From assembly GCF_022711995.1 (NCBI RefSeq), contig NZ_JALAHI010000139.1, forward strand, positions 1 to 43,450: a stretch of DNA of 43,450 bases, written 5' to 3'. This document shows, in pieces, positions 9,268 through 18,423 of this stretch. The stretch comes from Enterococcus sp. (GTDB taxonomy: Bacteria; Bacillota; Bacilli; Lactobacillales; Enterococcaceae). Each line of letters opens with the position of its first letter. Within the stretch, counting starts at the first letter, position 1. The notes beneath the pieces were generated by a model. The model searched no databases, was not told where the DNA came from, and saw only the letters and a list, made by a program, of their open reading frames with translations. A program made the position numbers and the translations under genes.

Positions 9268-10173
9268 TTAGTTCGTTTCTTGATACTCAATCGCCAAATG
9301 CACATTTTTTTGTAGCAATTTATACTGAGGATCATCAAAATCTATTTTTTGACCATTTGCTTTAATTTGGATATTTTGACTTGCACCAAGAACGATAGTC
9401 GCATTTGTAGCATTTTCTGGTAATGTCGTTGATTGGACCTCACCAGCTTGTAACGTATACTGATAAACATAAGCATGATTCACAAGAATACCTACCCAAC
9501 ATGAAGCATCTAGTCCTGTTAATTCTAATTTGATTGGGTCAGTTGCATCTTTAATTGAAATAGTGATGTCTGATTGAGAAGACTCCCCTTTGGTCATAGT
9601 CATTTCTTTTTCACTAGATGCAGTACTGCTTGAAGATTGCGTTTCTGACTCGCTGGTTTCTTTACTTTCTTTTGATTCACTCGTGCTTGTGCTAGACGAG
9701 TAAGCTGAATTCTCAACAACTGGAGTTGAGCTGCCTTGAATCATTGGGGTTGAATGTCGGTCTTGCCAAGCCATATATCCAACAATACAGATAATAGTAG
9801 CTGCTACTAAACCTAATAAGATCATGGGTAAATAGCGTGACAGAAAAGAGCCATCTTTTTCTTCCACATGCATGGCTTTTCGCGATCCGCTTACGGTCTC
9901 AGGCTGAGGCCTTTTAGGCAATGGTTCAGTCAATGTATCTTTTCCGTCAAATACTGCAACTAACTTATCACCGTTTTCACCTACAGCTGCTGCATATTGG
10001 CGAATAAATGCACGAACATAAAAAGTCCCAGGCAATTGTTCAAATCGATCTGCTTCAATTGCTTCCAAATATCTTTTTTGGACTTTTGTCATTTGTTGTA
10101 ACTCGTCTAATGAAATATGTTTATCTAAACGGGCTTGCCGTAATTTTGCTCCAATCGTAGTTTCGTTGGCCAC
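9268..10173 (-). CDS. rodZ: RodZ-like cell-shape protein (HTH, one membrane helix)
   Basis: This 301-residue protein has the RodZ/YmfM plan. A cytoplasmic helix-turn-helix domain covers about residues 7-75 (GAKLRQARLDKHISLDELQ). One transmembrane helix lies at about 114-136. A serine/threonine/glutamate-rich outer linker covers about 148-202, and a C-terminal beta domain (203-301) has the RodZ type. RodZ links the cell-wall elongation machinery to the membrane. The start is GTG, with a GGAG 11 nt upstream, a rather long spacing. Its neighbour pgsA supports the call. The low-complexity linker resembles cell-wall-spanning segments and is probably fast-evolving. Confidence 0.87.
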   Translation of the reverse strand: MANETTIGAKLRQARLDKHISLDELQQMTKVQKRYLEAIEADRFEQLPGTFYVRAFIRQYAAAVGENGDKLVAVFDGKDTLTEPLPKRPQPETVSGSRKAMHVEEKDGSFLSRYLPMILLGLVAATIICIVGYMAWQDRHSTPMIQGSSTPVVENSAYSSSTSTSESKESKETSESETQSSSSTASSEKEMTMTKGESSQSDITISIKDATDPIKLELTGLDASCWVGILVNHAYVYQYTLQAGEVQSTTLPENATNATIVLGASQNIQIKANGQKIDFDDPQYKLLQKNVHLAIEYQETN

Positions 10174-10506
10174 TCGATCATCTACTCCAGTCTTTACTAT
10201 TCATTTTATGGTAGGCAAACACTTGGATGGAAGAATCTATTTCTTTTCTCCTCTACATCCTAAGATTGCTTTATTAATGGGGTGTTTATTAAATATAACA
10301 TTTTTATGTTTGATTTTTCAGCAGAAATGAAAATTTTTCGATCAGTATCAGTTAAAGAATACCATAAAAAAAATTGACTGAGGATAACATTCAAGCAAGT
10401 CGCAAACAAAATTTAATACTTTTTGATCTCATCCCTCATTTTTTCGCAAAAACAAGAGCCCTCTAGCAAAAAATGCATAGACGGCATCCTAAACTACAAC
10501 AATAAA
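10174..10506. other. 333-bp gap between rodZ and yfmH with no recognised gene
   Basis: In B. subtilis several genes (a short-chain reductase and ymfJ-ymfL) lie between the yfmH counterpart and rodZ; here there are none. I see no convincing terminator for yfmH or promoter for rodZ. The sequence is AT-rich, and its only small frame has no ribosome site. Confidence 0.6.
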
Positions 10507-11805
10507 TTAACTAGTTTTAGTTGGCAACAAGTAAAAACGACTGAATGCTTTCTGATCGATGAATACTTTAGCAGCAGATCGAACATCATCTAACGTAATG
10601 GAACGGATGACATCTGGCAAATCAAAGAGTGTAGTTTCGCCAAATAAGCTTTGCGTAAATTGATTAGCAATAAATTCTAATGAATTGAGAGATTGAAAAT
10701 ATTTTCCAAGCATTTTTTTCTTAAGCAATTCAAGATTTTCTTCGTTTATTTCAGGATCATTTTGGTAATTGAGTAAAATTTCTTCAACAGCTTGAAGCAT
10801 TTTTTCAGGGGATTCAGCATCTCCAGAAAAATCTGCAAAATAAAAACTGCGATCCAGACTGACTTCGAAACCAAACGTATCATCTATTACCCCTTGATCA
10901 TACAACCGTAAGTAGTTAGCAGAAGTGTTGCCTAAAAGTAGTTGGAACAATAAATTCAACGATTGTTTGTATTGTAGCAATTCCCGACCTTCTGTCGGTC
11001 GTTTTTCCATATCTCCTTTAATACCCAAGACACCTTTTGGTCGCGTAACAGGCATCCTCATGGTACTTTCTGGAATGATCTCTTCCACTGATTCTTCTGG
11101 AAATTCACGTCGAATCTCTTTTGCAACAGAAAAATCTTTAGCTTCTTGATTTTCTTTAATCCATCTCATGGTCTCTTCCGGATCAATATTTCCAACTATA
11201 AACAAAGTCATATTACTTGGATGATAGAACGTGTGATAACACAGGTAGAGGTCTTCTGCTGTAATAGCTGCTATACTTTCAATCGTTCCTGCAATATCAA
11301 TATGCAATGGGTGTTTTGGATACAAATTTTTAATGATACCAAAAAATTGTTGCCAATTAGGATCATCATCGTACATTTGTATTTCTTGTCCGATGATTCC
11401 TTTCTCTTTCTCAACCGTTTCTTTCGTAAAATATGGCATCTGTACAAAATCTAAAAGAGTTTCTAAATTCCTTTTAATTTGATCTGTTGCCGAAAAAAGA
11501 TAACTTGTTTTTGTGAAACTGGTAAAAGCATTGGCGGATGCTCCTTGCTGCCCAAATTTTTGAAAGACATCACCATCTTCTTTTTCAAAAAGCTTATGTT
11601 CTAAAAAATGTGCAATACCATCTGGTACAGTATGCATCGTTCCATCAACATAGCCAAAATGATTATCAATGGAGCCATAGTCTGTGCTGAACAGACCATA
11701 AGTTTTATGGAATCCTTCTTTCGGTAATAAATAAACTGTCAGTCCATTAGGTAATGTCTCCTTATATAAGACCTCATTTATTTGGTTATAATGTTTTTTA
11801 TTCAT
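10507..11805 (-). CDS. yfmH: M16-family metallopeptidase YfmH (EF-P modification associated)
   Basis: This is a 432-residue M16 (insulinase-type) peptidase. The inverted zinc motif HFLEH is intact: His66, Glu69 and His70. It follows yfmF with an 8-nt overlap, so the two are translationally coupled. M16B enzymes of this kind act as heterodimers of one catalytic and one inactive subunit, and this is the catalytic one. In B. subtilis the pair is linked by genetics to the 5-aminopentanol modification of elongation factor P. Whether that holds here is inference from homology. Confidence 0.88.
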   Translation of the reverse strand: MNKKHYNQINEVLYKETLPNGLTVYLLPKEGFHKTYGLFSTDYGSIDNHFGYVDGTMHTVPDGIAHFLEHKLFEKEDGDVFQKFGQQGASANAFTSFTKTSYLFSATDQIKRNLETLLDFVQMPYFTKETVEKEKGIIGQEIQMYDDDPNWQQFFGIIKNLYPKHPLHIDIAGTIESIAAITAEDLYLCYHTFYHPSNMTLFIVGNIDPEETMRWIKENQEAKDFSVAKEIRREFPEESVEEIIPESTMRMPVTRPKGVLGIKGDMEKRPTEGRELLQYKQSLNLLFQLLLGNTSANYLRLYDQGVIDDTFGFEVSLDRSFYFADFSGDAESPEKMLQAVEEILLNYQNDPEINEENLELLKKKMLGKYFQSLNSLEFIANQFTQSLFGETTLFDLPDVIRSITLDDVRSAAKVFIDQKAFSRFYLLPTKTS

Positions 11806-13066
11806 GACCAGGCTCCTTATCTAAAAAGAATACAGCTTGAAGTTCGATCTTTTGAGCGATCTTCTGAACGTCTGTCACAGATACCTCTTCCAAGCGCTGT
11901 ATAAACTGTTCTTCGCTCATTTCAGTATTTGGTACCCATTGATTGAGATACTCTGTTTCTATCAAAGACTGCGGGCTGTCTAGCGATAATAAAAACTGGT
12001 TTTTGAGCATGGCTTTTGTCTGTGCTAATTCAGCTTCTGTAATTTCACCTTTTTGCAAACTTTGAAGTTGTTGTTCAATTAAAGCAAAGACTTGATCTCG
12101 ATTATTGCCATCAATTCCTGTTTGAACAGACAAATAACCGCGGAATGTATCCACATTACTTGAAGCATAGTATGCCAAACTCTCTTTCTCTCTCACATTC
12201 ATAAATAGTTTTGAATGAGGGAAACCTCCAAATAGTCCATTAAAAACCATGAGAGAAAAACGTTCCGGTTGGTTATAATAAATTCCCGTGTGATAACCTA
12301 AGTTTAGTTTCGCTTGAGTCACAGGTTCTCGGACAATCTTCTCACGGATAACATTTTCAGTTTTTTGTTGATAAAAAACAGTGAGATCTTTCTCAGGACG
12401 ATCTGCAAACGGCAGTCCCTCCATTACTTCAACTACTTGAGCTTCTTCAACATCTCCAATAACAAATATATCTACTGGATCTTCCTTTATCATCGAAGTA
12501 TATGTTTCTACTAATTCTTTTGCCGTCACATCTACCAGATCTTCAGGACGACCAAAACTTGGAATTTTTTGATTACTACTTTGCGAAAAATATAATTCTT
12601 GTAAACTTAATGAAGCAAAAGCTTGTTTGTCCTCTGCGATACTTCTCATATAAGCAATTAAATTATTTTTTTCTATCAAAAAGTTCTTTGTCTCAAATTC
12701 GTTCTGAATGATATTTGGAGAAAATAGGACTTCTTTTAAAAAAGAAATTGCTTGTGCAAATAGTTTCTCATCTGCTACATACTTGCCATTAACAAATGAC
12801 ATCGCTACATTGACTTGATGAAGATCACCCTTTTTATTGACATTCATGCCAAAGCTTGCCCCATAAAGTGCTGCTAGCTGCGTACTAAAGGCTGTCTGAG
12901 TGGGATAACGTAAACTAGAGGTCTCTAATAAACTCGTCAATAGTGTGCGCTTCGCAATTGTTTCAGCAGCTAATTGCGAAGTAAAACGAATAAAAACGCG
13001 GATTGTTTTATATTTTTTAGTCGGTAAAATTGTAAGTCGAACATTTTTTTTTAGTTCAATTGCCAT
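11798..13066 (-). CDS. yfmF: M16-family inactive subunit YfmF (EF-P modification associated)
   Basis: This 422-residue M16 fold protein lacks the HxxEH zinc motif: the equivalent stretch reads LLTSLLETSS. It should be the non-catalytic partner that completes the substrate chamber of YfmH, encoded immediately downstream with an 8-nt overlap. The C-terminal half has the family's conserved region around FNGLFGGFPHSKLFMNVREKESLAYYASS. An extended -10 promoter lies 37-45 bp upstream and diverges from mscL. Confidence 0.88.
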   Translation of the reverse strand: MAIELKKNVRLTILPTKKYKTIRVFIRFTSQLAAETIAKRTLLTSLLETSSLRYPTQTAFSTQLAALYGASFGMNVNKKGDLHQVNVAMSFVNGKYVADEKLFAQAISFLKEVLFSPNIIQNEFETKNFLIEKNNLIAYMRSIAEDKQAFASLSLQELYFSQSSNQKIPSFGRPEDLVDVTAKELVETYTSMIKEDPVDIFVIGDVEEAQVVEVMEGLPFADRPEKDLTVFYQQKTENVIREKIVREPVTQAKLNLGYHTGIYYNQPERFSLMVFNGLFGGFPHSKLFMNVREKESLAYYASSNVDTFRGYLSVQTGIDGNNRDQVFALIEQQLQSLQKGEITEAELAQTKAMLKNQFLLSLDSPQSLIETEYLNQWVPNTEMSEEQFIQRLEEVSVTDVQKIAQKIELQAVFFLDKEPGHE

Positions 13067-13102
13067 AATGCACCCCTTATTCTCTCAAGAATCATCCCTT
13101 TA

Positions 13103-13111
13103 ATTATAGCA
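13103..13111 (-). promoter_or_regulatory. Extended -10 promoter of yfmF
   Basis: The minus strand reads TGCTATAAT (13103-13111), a perfect -10 hexamer with the TGn extension. No good -35 box is visible, which is usual for extended -10 promoters. Confidence 0.65.
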
Positions 13112-13215
13112 TAATGCAGAATGTTTCCAGAAAAATTACTTAGTTTACGGGCGTATATTTTTATAAATCATCGTTTATTCGTTATACTAAGAATAAATTT
13201 AAAGGAGGCTTATTT

Positions 13216-13656
13216 ATGATCAAAGAATTTAAAGAATTTATTTTGCGCGGAAATGTGATTGACTTGGCTGTTGGGGTTGTCATCGGTAGTGCTTTTACGG
13301 CGATTGTCACCAGCTTGGTAGAAGGGCTCTTAACACCTTTAATTACGCTTGTATTTTCACTTTTCGGCAGCGAAGATACATTTTCAGGGCTTGTTTGGGA
13401 ACCTAAAAAAAATGTCGTCTTTAATTTTGGTCAAGTGATAACTGCAATTATTACATTCTTGATTACTGCTTTTGTTCTATTCTTAATCGTTAAAGCTGTG
13501 AATAAATTGCGCAATCTTCATCAAAAACCAGTTGAAGAAGAACCAGAAATTACCGCCGAAGATTATCTTCAAGAAATTCGCGACTTATTGAAAGTACAAA
13601 CAGAAGCCCGTACAAATATCACAACTAATGACGTGAATCGCGATCCTTTTAACTAG
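13216..13656 (+). CDS. mscL: Large-conductance mechanosensitive channel MscL
   Basis: MscL is the pentameric emergency valve that opens under membrane tension after hypo-osmotic shock. The protein is 146 residues. It starts with the amphipathic N-terminal helix and conserved FILRGNVIDLAVGVVIGSAF in TM1 (about 13-45), then a periplasmic-type loop, TM2 (about 72-97) and a cytoplasmic helical bundle. AAAGGAGG precedes the ATG by 8 nt. The gene stands alone between divergent yfmF and a convergent acetyltransferase gene. Confidence 0.97.
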   Translation: MIKEFKEFILRGNVIDLAVGVVIGSAFTAIVTSLVEGLLTPLITLVFSLFGSEDTFSGLVWEPKKNVVFNFGQVITAIITFLITAFVLFLIVKAVNKLRNLHQKPVEEEPEITAEDYLQEIRDLLKVQTEARTNITTNDVNRDPFN

Positions 13657-13703
13657 ATATTTCGCTAGAATGATTCGAACAATAATGGATAGCTCTTGAA
13701 ATC

Positions 13704-13733
13704 AAAAAAGCTCTGACAAATATATGTCAGAGC
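13704..13733 (-). terminator. Terminator after the acetyltransferase gene
   Basis: GCTCTGACA (13710-13718) and TGTCAGAGC (13725-13733) form a perfect 9-bp stem. Its T run lies on the minus strand side (13704-13709), so it mainly serves the leftward gene; the plus-strand end after mscL lacks a T run. Confidence 0.85.
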
Positions 13734-13785
13734 AAAGAGTTATTCATGATTTGTTCGTCTTTTTTTATAAGTAATATGACTGCTT

Positions 13786-14223
13786 TTATTTCTCTTTTCT
13801 CATAACCACATGTAAAATTCCATCTTCATCAAAAGGATCGGAAACAGTGACAAAGCCATATTTTCCGTAAAATTTCTGCAAATGCGCTTGAGCTTCGATT
13901 TGAATAGAAGTGCCTGGATAAAAATGATCTAAGTATTTGATAATCTCTTGTAGTAATTTATCCGCATACCCTTGACCTCGAAACAAAGGATTCACTAAAA
14001 CTCGACCAAAATGAACCATTTCTTCCTCATAAAATATTCGAGCATAGGAGACAATTTGTTGCTGGTCATCAAAAATACAAAGATGCTTAGCAATCAAATC
14101 AATTGCATCTACTTCTTGATAAGGGCAATCTTGCTCCACGACAAATACTTGGGTTCGTAAAGAGGCAATTTGGTGAAATTCTAATCCGGACATCTCATGC
14201 AATTCTTTTATCCTAGTAATCAT
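13786..14223 (-). CDS. GNAT acetyltransferase, ElaA type
   Basis: This 145-residue GNAT protein resembles ElaA: the stretch LRTQVFVVEQDCPYQEVD near residue 23 is its hallmark. The acetyl-CoA site follows in VHFGRVLVNPLFRGQGYADKLL. ElaA substrates are not established, so no specific function is given. It has its own terminator downstream, and the Veg terminator lies just upstream. It may use a weak AT-rich promoter in the 30-40 bp before the start. Confidence 0.82.
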   Translation of the reverse strand: MITRIKELHEMSGLEFHQIASLRTQVFVVEQDCPYQEVDAIDLIAKHLCIFDDQQQIVSYARIFYEEEMVHFGRVLVNPLFRGQGYADKLLQEIIKYLDHFYPGTSIQIEAQAHLQKFYGKYGFVTVSDPFDEDGILHVVMRKEK

Positions 14224-14256
14224 TCTTTTCTCTCCTAACTAATTCAATATTTAAAA

Positions 14257-14286
14257 AACAAAAAAAGAGCCAACATTTTGTCAGCC
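14257..14286 (-). terminator. Terminator after veg
   Basis: AGAGCCAACA (14264-14273) and TGTCAGCCCT (14277-14286) pair with some G-U pairs in the minus-strand RNA, followed by a run of seven T. Confidence 0.75.
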
Positions 14287-14295
14287 CTTTTCTGA

Positions 14296-14541
14296 TCAAA
14301 CAGCTTTTGTTAAAAATTCAATCTCAACCGTTCGAGTTAGAATATCCGAATAACTATAGGAAACACGTTCGAACGAATTTTCGTTTGGATCTAAGTCCAC
14401 TACAAATACAGAAGGGTATGTTTCTGTCAAAACGCCACGGCGTTCCGTTTGACGTTTACGCCCGGTTTGAGCAACTAGCATAATTTCACTGCCGATACGA
14501 CCTTCTAGATCTTTTTTGATTGTTGCTAAAGTTGTTGGCAT
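14296..14541 (-). CDS. veg: Veg protein
   Basis: Veg is a small conserved Firmicutes protein, linked in B. subtilis to biofilm gene expression; its biochemical role is unsettled. I use the ATG at 14541 (81 residues, beginning MPTTLATIKKDLEGRIG), because GAGGTG lies 6 nt upstream and this is the family N-terminus. The frame could open 18 bp earlier. A strong promoter lies about 20-48 bp upstream and a terminator follows, so it is a single-gene unit. Confidence 0.92.
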   Translation of the reverse strand: MPTTLATIKKDLEGRIGSEIMLVAQTGRKRQTERRGVLTETYPSVFVVDLDPNENSFERVSYSYSDILTRTVEIEFLTKAV

Positions 14542-14560
14542 CGCATTCACCTCAAGCAAT

Positions 14561-14589
14561 AGTATACTCTAATTTACAGAAAATTTCAA
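14561..14589 (-). promoter_or_regulatory. veg promoter
   Basis: On the minus strand TTGAAA (14584-14589) and TATACT (14561-14566) are separated by 17 bp, a near-consensus sigma-A promoter. Confidence 0.85.
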
Positions 14590-14628
14590 GTTTACCACAA
14601 AAGAATTATTCTTTCAATAAGATTTTCT

Positions 14629-15192
14629 CTAAGTGTTCATAAGAATTGCTTTCATTTTCTTTTTCCCACGATTGTAAGCGCTCTTAATTTGTTGGATTGG
14701 AAGATTCGTTTGTGCTGCGATTTGCTCAAGTTCTAATCCTTTTAAATAATTCATAATAACAATTTGTTCCAACTTTGAAAATGGAGAGTCATATTTGTTC
14801 ATAGTTTCTTGAAGCATCAAGTACTTTTCTGCTTTTTCAGTCTGTTCATTTTGATCCGAAAGAAAGTTTGGTCCTTCATGAGAAATTTTTTCTTCAAGAG
14901 AAGACGAATTTAGTTGCGCCTTTCTTTTTTGCGCTTGCTGCAACCGTAACAAGCTACAGATTCGATTTTCAAATGAGCGCTTAAACAAAACCCCTAGTGT
15001 CGTTCCTCGATTCTCATCATAAGCTTGCAAACACTTGTCAAAAATAATGCGTCCTTCTTGCATCCAGTCATCTAAATCATAATCCTTGAGATAATATTTT
15101 TTGTACATTATCTCTACCACAGGGCGATACTTAAAAAACATTGCTTCGAATTCTTCTGAACTCCTAGTGACCGATTCTTTTTCTGATTTCAT
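14629..15192 (-). CDS. sigH: Alternative sigma factor, SigH/ComX-like
   Basis: This is a 187-residue sigma-70 family protein with region 2 (about 12-85, including DLDDWMQEGRIIFDKCLQAYDENRG) and region 4 (about 135-182, LEQIVIMNYLKGLELEQIAAQTNLP). The last gene of the cysS-mrnC-rlmB-yacP cluster is sigH in many Bacilli, which supports the name. In B. subtilis SigH controls the move to stationary phase, and related ComX factors control competence in streptococci; the regulon here is unknown. A 94-bp gap separates it from yacP. Its ribosome site lies in a perfect inverted repeat (see 15196-15241), which suggests translational control. Confidence 0.82.
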   Translation of the reverse strand: MKSEKESVTRSSEEFEAMFFKYRPVVEIMYKKYYLKDYDLDDWMQEGRIIFDKCLQAYDENRGTTLGVLFKRSFENRICSLLRLQQAQKRKAQLNSSSLEEKISHEGPNFLSDQNEQTEKAEKYLMLQETMNKYDSPFSKLEQIVIMNYLKGLELEQIAAQTNLPIQQIKSAYNRGKKKMKAILMNT

Positions 15193-15195
15193 TTC

Positions 15196-15241
15196 GTTAC
15201 GCTCCTTTTATGATTAATTTTTGGTACAAAAAGAGCGTAAC
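15196..15241 (-). promoter_or_regulatory. Inverted repeat holding the sigH ribosome binding site
   Basis: On the minus strand GTTACGCTC (15233-15241) and GAGCGTAAC (15196-15204) are perfect complements with a 28-nt AT-rich loop. The Shine-Dalgarno GGAG (15202-15205) falls in the 3' arm except for its first base, and the ATG begins 3 nt after the arm. Folding would hide the ribosome site. There is no T run after it, so it is not a terminator. It could also be a DNA operator. Confidence 0.6.
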
Positions 15242-15286
15242 ATATTCTCGTTCATTAGTTTCTCATTTTCCAAGCCAACTTTGTCC

Positions 15287-15805
15287 CTAACTCAAATCAT
15301 GCAGTTTTTTTTCTAATTCTGCTAATTGTTCAGGTGTCCATGGGGAGTTTCTGCGAAAATTTTCAAATTTGATATCCGTTTGATGCTGATGGATTGCTTC
15401 TTCTGTTTTTTCAATACTTTTATAGAGCTCCCGAGCAGAAGTTCGCAACGCACCTTGAGAAAAAACAACCCATTGTTCGGCCAAGTCACTTGTTGCAACT
15501 GTTACTTGTGTCAAACGGTCATTCAATTGTCCAGCGATGCGTTCAATATAGCTATCCGCAGTTTCACCCTCTTCAGTAAAGATAACTTGTAACTGGTATT
15601 TGCTGTAGCTTTGAGTAATCCCTGGAACTAACTGTGCGTCAAATACCACTATGATCTTTATCCCTTCATACTTTGAGTAATTGGATAAACGATGCAACAA
15701 AGCTTCTCTTGCATCCTCTAAACGGTCTTGTTTTTTTAATAAGACTAATTCAGGCCAGGCTCCAATCATATTATAGCCATCGACAATCAGCAGGGGCGTT
15801 TTCAT
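15287..15805 (-). CDS. yacP: NYN-domain endoribonuclease YacP (Rae1-like)
   Basis: This 172-residue protein has a NYN/PIN-like nuclease domain. The acidic motif LIVDGYNMIGAW gives Asp9 and Asn12, and a second acidic site appears in IIVVFDAQ. B. subtilis Rae1 (YacP) cleaves mRNA inside the translating ribosome. Its ATG overlaps the rlmB stop codon by 4 nt, so it is translationally coupled in the cysS cluster. Confidence 0.9.
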   Translation of the reverse strand: MKTPLLIVDGYNMIGAWPELVLLKKQDRLEDAREALLHRLSNYSKYEGIKIIVVFDAQLVPGITQSYSKYQLQVIFTEEGETADSYIERIAGQLNDRLTQVTVATSDLAEQWVVFSQGALRTSARELYKSIEKTEEAIHQHQTDIKFENFRRNSPWTPEQLAELEKKLHDLS

Positions 15806-16629
15806 TGCGGCGCCCCATTTCGACTAGTAAATGCTTGATACATTAATAAACCAGCTGCCACACTAGCATTCAAACTTTGTACATGACCAGTCATCGGAAT
15901 CGTTAGCATCTCATCAACTTCTTTTTTCAATCCTTCACTCATTCCGCGTCCTTCATTGCCGATAATCAATCCAACGGCTCCTTGAGCATTCCACACACGG
16001 TAATCTGTTCCTTTCATATCTGTTCCAAAAATCCAAAAACCCGCTTGTTTTAGCTGTTGAATCGCTTGGTTCACATTAGTGACACGGGCAATCGGAATGT
16101 GTTCCACAGCTCCCGTAGATGTCTTCACCACAACAGGAGTAATTCCTACCGCACGGTGTTTTGGAATAATGATCCCATCTACACCGCTAGCGTCTGCTGT
16201 ACGCAGGATTGAACCGAAGTTATGCGGATCTTCTAAGTTATCTAAGATCAAATAAAACGGCTGCTCTTTTGTCTGCGTTAATAACTCATCAAGAGAGAGA
16301 TATTCATAGGGAGTGACAGCTAAAATCACCCCTTGATGGACACCTTGATTACTCATCTGATCAAGCTTTTGTTTTGGCACCCATTTGACTGGAACTGACT
16401 GAATCCTTGCTGCTTCTTTTAACCCATCGATTTTTTCTCCTCGAGCATCCTCTGCCATAAATAATTTATTTCCACGTCCTTCTTTCAACGCTTCGATCAC
16501 GGCATGATAGCCAAATACAAAATTCTCATCAGCTACTTCGATGGGGTCTTCACGAAAATTTTTCCTCGTGTTCTGTTTATTCTTTGGCGTGTTTTGACGC
16601 GACGGTTTTCTTTGTTTCTTTTCTCTCAT
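15802..16629 (-). CDS. rlmB: 23S rRNA 2'-O-methyltransferase RlmB (TrmH/SpoU family)
   Basis: This is a 275-residue SpoU-family methyltransferase. A basic N-terminal tail (about 1-30) precedes a substrate-binding domain starting [12 protein letters not shown]. The trefoil-knot catalytic domain has the three motifs: [29 protein letters not shown] and [13 protein letters not shown]. The family methylates a guanosine in 23S rRNA (G2251 in E. coli). The start overlaps the end of mrnC by about 50 nt. The basic tail may therefore be partly over-called, but the next in-frame ATG is well inside the conserved domain. Confidence 0.9.
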   Translation of the reverse strand: MREKKQRKPSRQNTPKNKQNTRKNFREDPIEVADENFVFGYHAVIEALKEGRGNKLFMAEDARGEKIDGLKEAARIQSVPVKWVPKQKLDQMSNQGVHQGVILAVTPYEYLSLDELLTQTKEQPFYLILDNLEDPHNFGSILRTADASGVDGIIIPKHRAVGITPVVVKTSTGAVEHIPIARVTNVNQAIQQLKQAGFWIFGTDMKGTDYRVWNAQGAVGLIIGNEGRGMSEGLKKEVDEMLTIPMTGHVQSLNASVAAGLLMYQAFTSRNGAPQ

Positions 16630-17017
16630 CTTCTTCCCCTACTTTCTTGATACACCACGCTACAAGCGTGTCTAAACGATCCTGTTGTTTTGTCAAATGA
16701 AGATACCCGATTAATGATTCAAAGCCTGTAGCGATGCGATAGGTGGTTATATCGGCATTTTTTGCACTAGTATGGCTTTTACTATTTCGTCCACGACGAT
16801 AAAAATCATATTCTTCTTCAGTCATTATCTCTTCATCAAGCATTTTTTGGATCAATGCTGCTTGAGCTTTTGCAGATACATAGTGAGTTGCCAGATGATG
16901 AAGCTGATTAGGCCTTGTTTGTCCTTGGGCAATCAAGTGATCCCGAATGTATACTTCATAAACAGCATCCCCAATATAGGCCAAAGCTAAGCCATTTAAT
17001 TGTTTATAATCTCTCAT
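16577..17017 (-). CDS. mrnC: Mini-ribonuclease 3
   Basis: Mini-III is the RNase III catalytic domain without a dsRNA-binding domain; it matures the 23S rRNA ends. Conserved regions are [22 protein letters not shown] at the N-terminus and [15 protein letters not shown] in the middle. I use ATG 17017 (146 residues): it overlaps the cysS stop as ATGA and has GGAG 9 nt upstream. A GTG at 17032 would add five residues (MEKRR) and lacks support. Coupled translation with cysS is evident. Confidence 0.93.
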   Translation of the reverse strand: MRDYKQLNGLALAYIGDAVYEVYIRDHLIAQGQTRPNQLHHLATHYVSAKAQAALIQKMLDEEIMTEEEYDFYRRGRNSKSHTSAKNADITTYRIATGFESLIGYLHLTKQQDRLDTLVAWCIKKVGEEDERKETKKTVASKHAKE

Positions 17018-18423
17018 GCGTCTCTTCTCCACCGAGTACCTTGTGCTGTATCTTCCAAGATAATCCCTTTTTCTTTTAACGCATCCCGAATTTCATCACT
17101 TCGAGCAAAGTCTCTTGCTTGTCTTGCTTGAATGCGTTCTTCGATTAATTGTTCGATCTCTTCATCTAAAAGTTTCTCACCCACAAAGTAAATCCCAAAG
17201 ATGGCTAGCCATTCCTTGAATTTTTCAATTGCAGCAGTCAATAATTCTACGTCGATTGATGCACTTTCACTGTAAGTGTTCAACCATTTTGCAAGTTCAT
17301 ATACTACTGTGATGCCATTTGCTGCATTGAAATCGTCATCCATCTCTTGTATAAAGCGCATTTCAAATTCTGCTAAGAGAGCATGATCCGTTCCTTCTTG
17401 GGATTCTTCTTTACTATTTTGCAAACGAAATTGTGCATTCTCCAAGGCTGTTCTCAATTTTTGCAGATTTGTTTCTGCCTCTTTCAATGTCGTCTCACTG
17501 TATTTGATTGGGCGCCGATATTGGGTAGTAGCCAAAAAGAAGCGCAGAACTTGCGGATCAATTTTTTGAACCATCTCATGGACGGTAACGAAATTACCCA
17601 ACGATTTACTCATTTTCTCTTCTTCTTCGCCAATCGTGACATACCCATTGTGCATCCAATAATTCGCAAACGTCTTACCCGTTTTCGCTTCGCTCTGTGC
17701 AATTTCATTTTCATGATGAGGGAAAGTGAGGTCCTGTCCGCCGCCATGAATATCTATCGTTTCTCCTAAATGTTTCGTCGCCATAACTGAGCACTCGATA
17801 TGCCAGCCCGGACGCCCTTGTCCCCAGGGTGAATCCCAAGCAATTTCGTTTTCCTTAGCTGCTTTCCACAAAGCAAAATCTAACGGATCTTCTTTAACTT
17901 TTTGTTCTTCACCCGTTCGTTGACTAGCACCAATCTCTAACTCATCGATCGATTGATCACTCAGCTGACCATAATGTTTGAATTTACGCGTACGATAATA
18001 AACATCATTTTTCGCTATGTATCCGTATCCTTTATCTATCAATGCTTGAATAAAGGCTATAATATCTTCAACATGATCCATCACTCGAGGATTTAGTGTA
18101 GCTGGTTGAACATTTAATGCCGCTGTATCTTCTTTGAATGCTTCGATAAAACGATTGGCTATCGCTGGAGCTGTCGTTTGCAATTCTTCTGCTGTGCGAA
18201 TAATTTTATCATCAACATCAGTAAAGTTCATAACATAATCAACATCATACCCGCGGTACTCTAAATATCTGCGAATCGTGTCAAAGGATACAACACTGCG
18301 ACCATTGCCGATATGGATATAATTATAAACAGTTGGTCCGCAGACATACATTTTCACCTTACCCTCTTCGATAGGTTGAAAAACCTCTTTTTCACGTGTC
18401 AGTGTATTATAAATTTTGATCAT
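17014..18423 (-). CDS. cysS: Cysteinyl-tRNA synthetase
   Basis: A class I aminoacyl-tRNA synthetase of 469 residues that charges tRNA-Cys. The signatures are [16 protein letters not shown] (zinc cysteine and HIGH motif), WHIECSVMA (zinc ligand region) and KMSKSLGNF (KMSKS). Its start overlaps cysE by 17 nt, and its stop overlaps mrnC by 4 nt. Expression should depend on the cysteine T-box upstream of cysE. Confidence 0.97.
   Translation of the reverse strand: MIKIYNTLTREKEVFQPIEEGKVKMYVCGPTVYNYIHIGNGRSVVSFDTIRRYLEYRGYDVDYVMNFTDVDDKIIRTAEELQTTAPAIANRFIEAFKEDTAALNVQPATLNPRVMDHVEDIIAFIQALIDKGYGYIAKNDVYYRTRKFKHYGQLSDQSIDELEIGASQRTGEEQKVKEDPLDFALWKAAKENEIAWDSPWGQGRPGWHIECSVMATKHLGETIDIHGGGQDLTFPHHENEIAQSEAKTGKTFANYWMHNGYVTIGEEEEKMSKSLGNFVTVHEMVQKIDPQVLRFFLATTQYRRPIKYSETTLKEAETNLQKLRTALENAQFRLQNSKEESQEGTDHALLAEFEMRFIQEMDDDFNAANGITVVYELAKWLNTYSESASIDVELLTAAIEKFKEWLAIFGIYFVGEKLLDEEIEQLIEERIQARQARDFARSDEIRDALKEKGIILEDTAQGTRWRRDA

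Noticed and set aside
10208-10330. 40-codon plus-strand frame with a hydrophobic stretch in the rodZ-yfmH gap
   Set aside because: There is no ribosome site before its ATG, the base composition is AT-rich and intergenic-like, and it has no recognisable homology.
13710-13733. Terminator for mscL
   Set aside because: On the plus strand the stem is followed by CAAAGAG rather than T; the T run exists only in the opposite direction.
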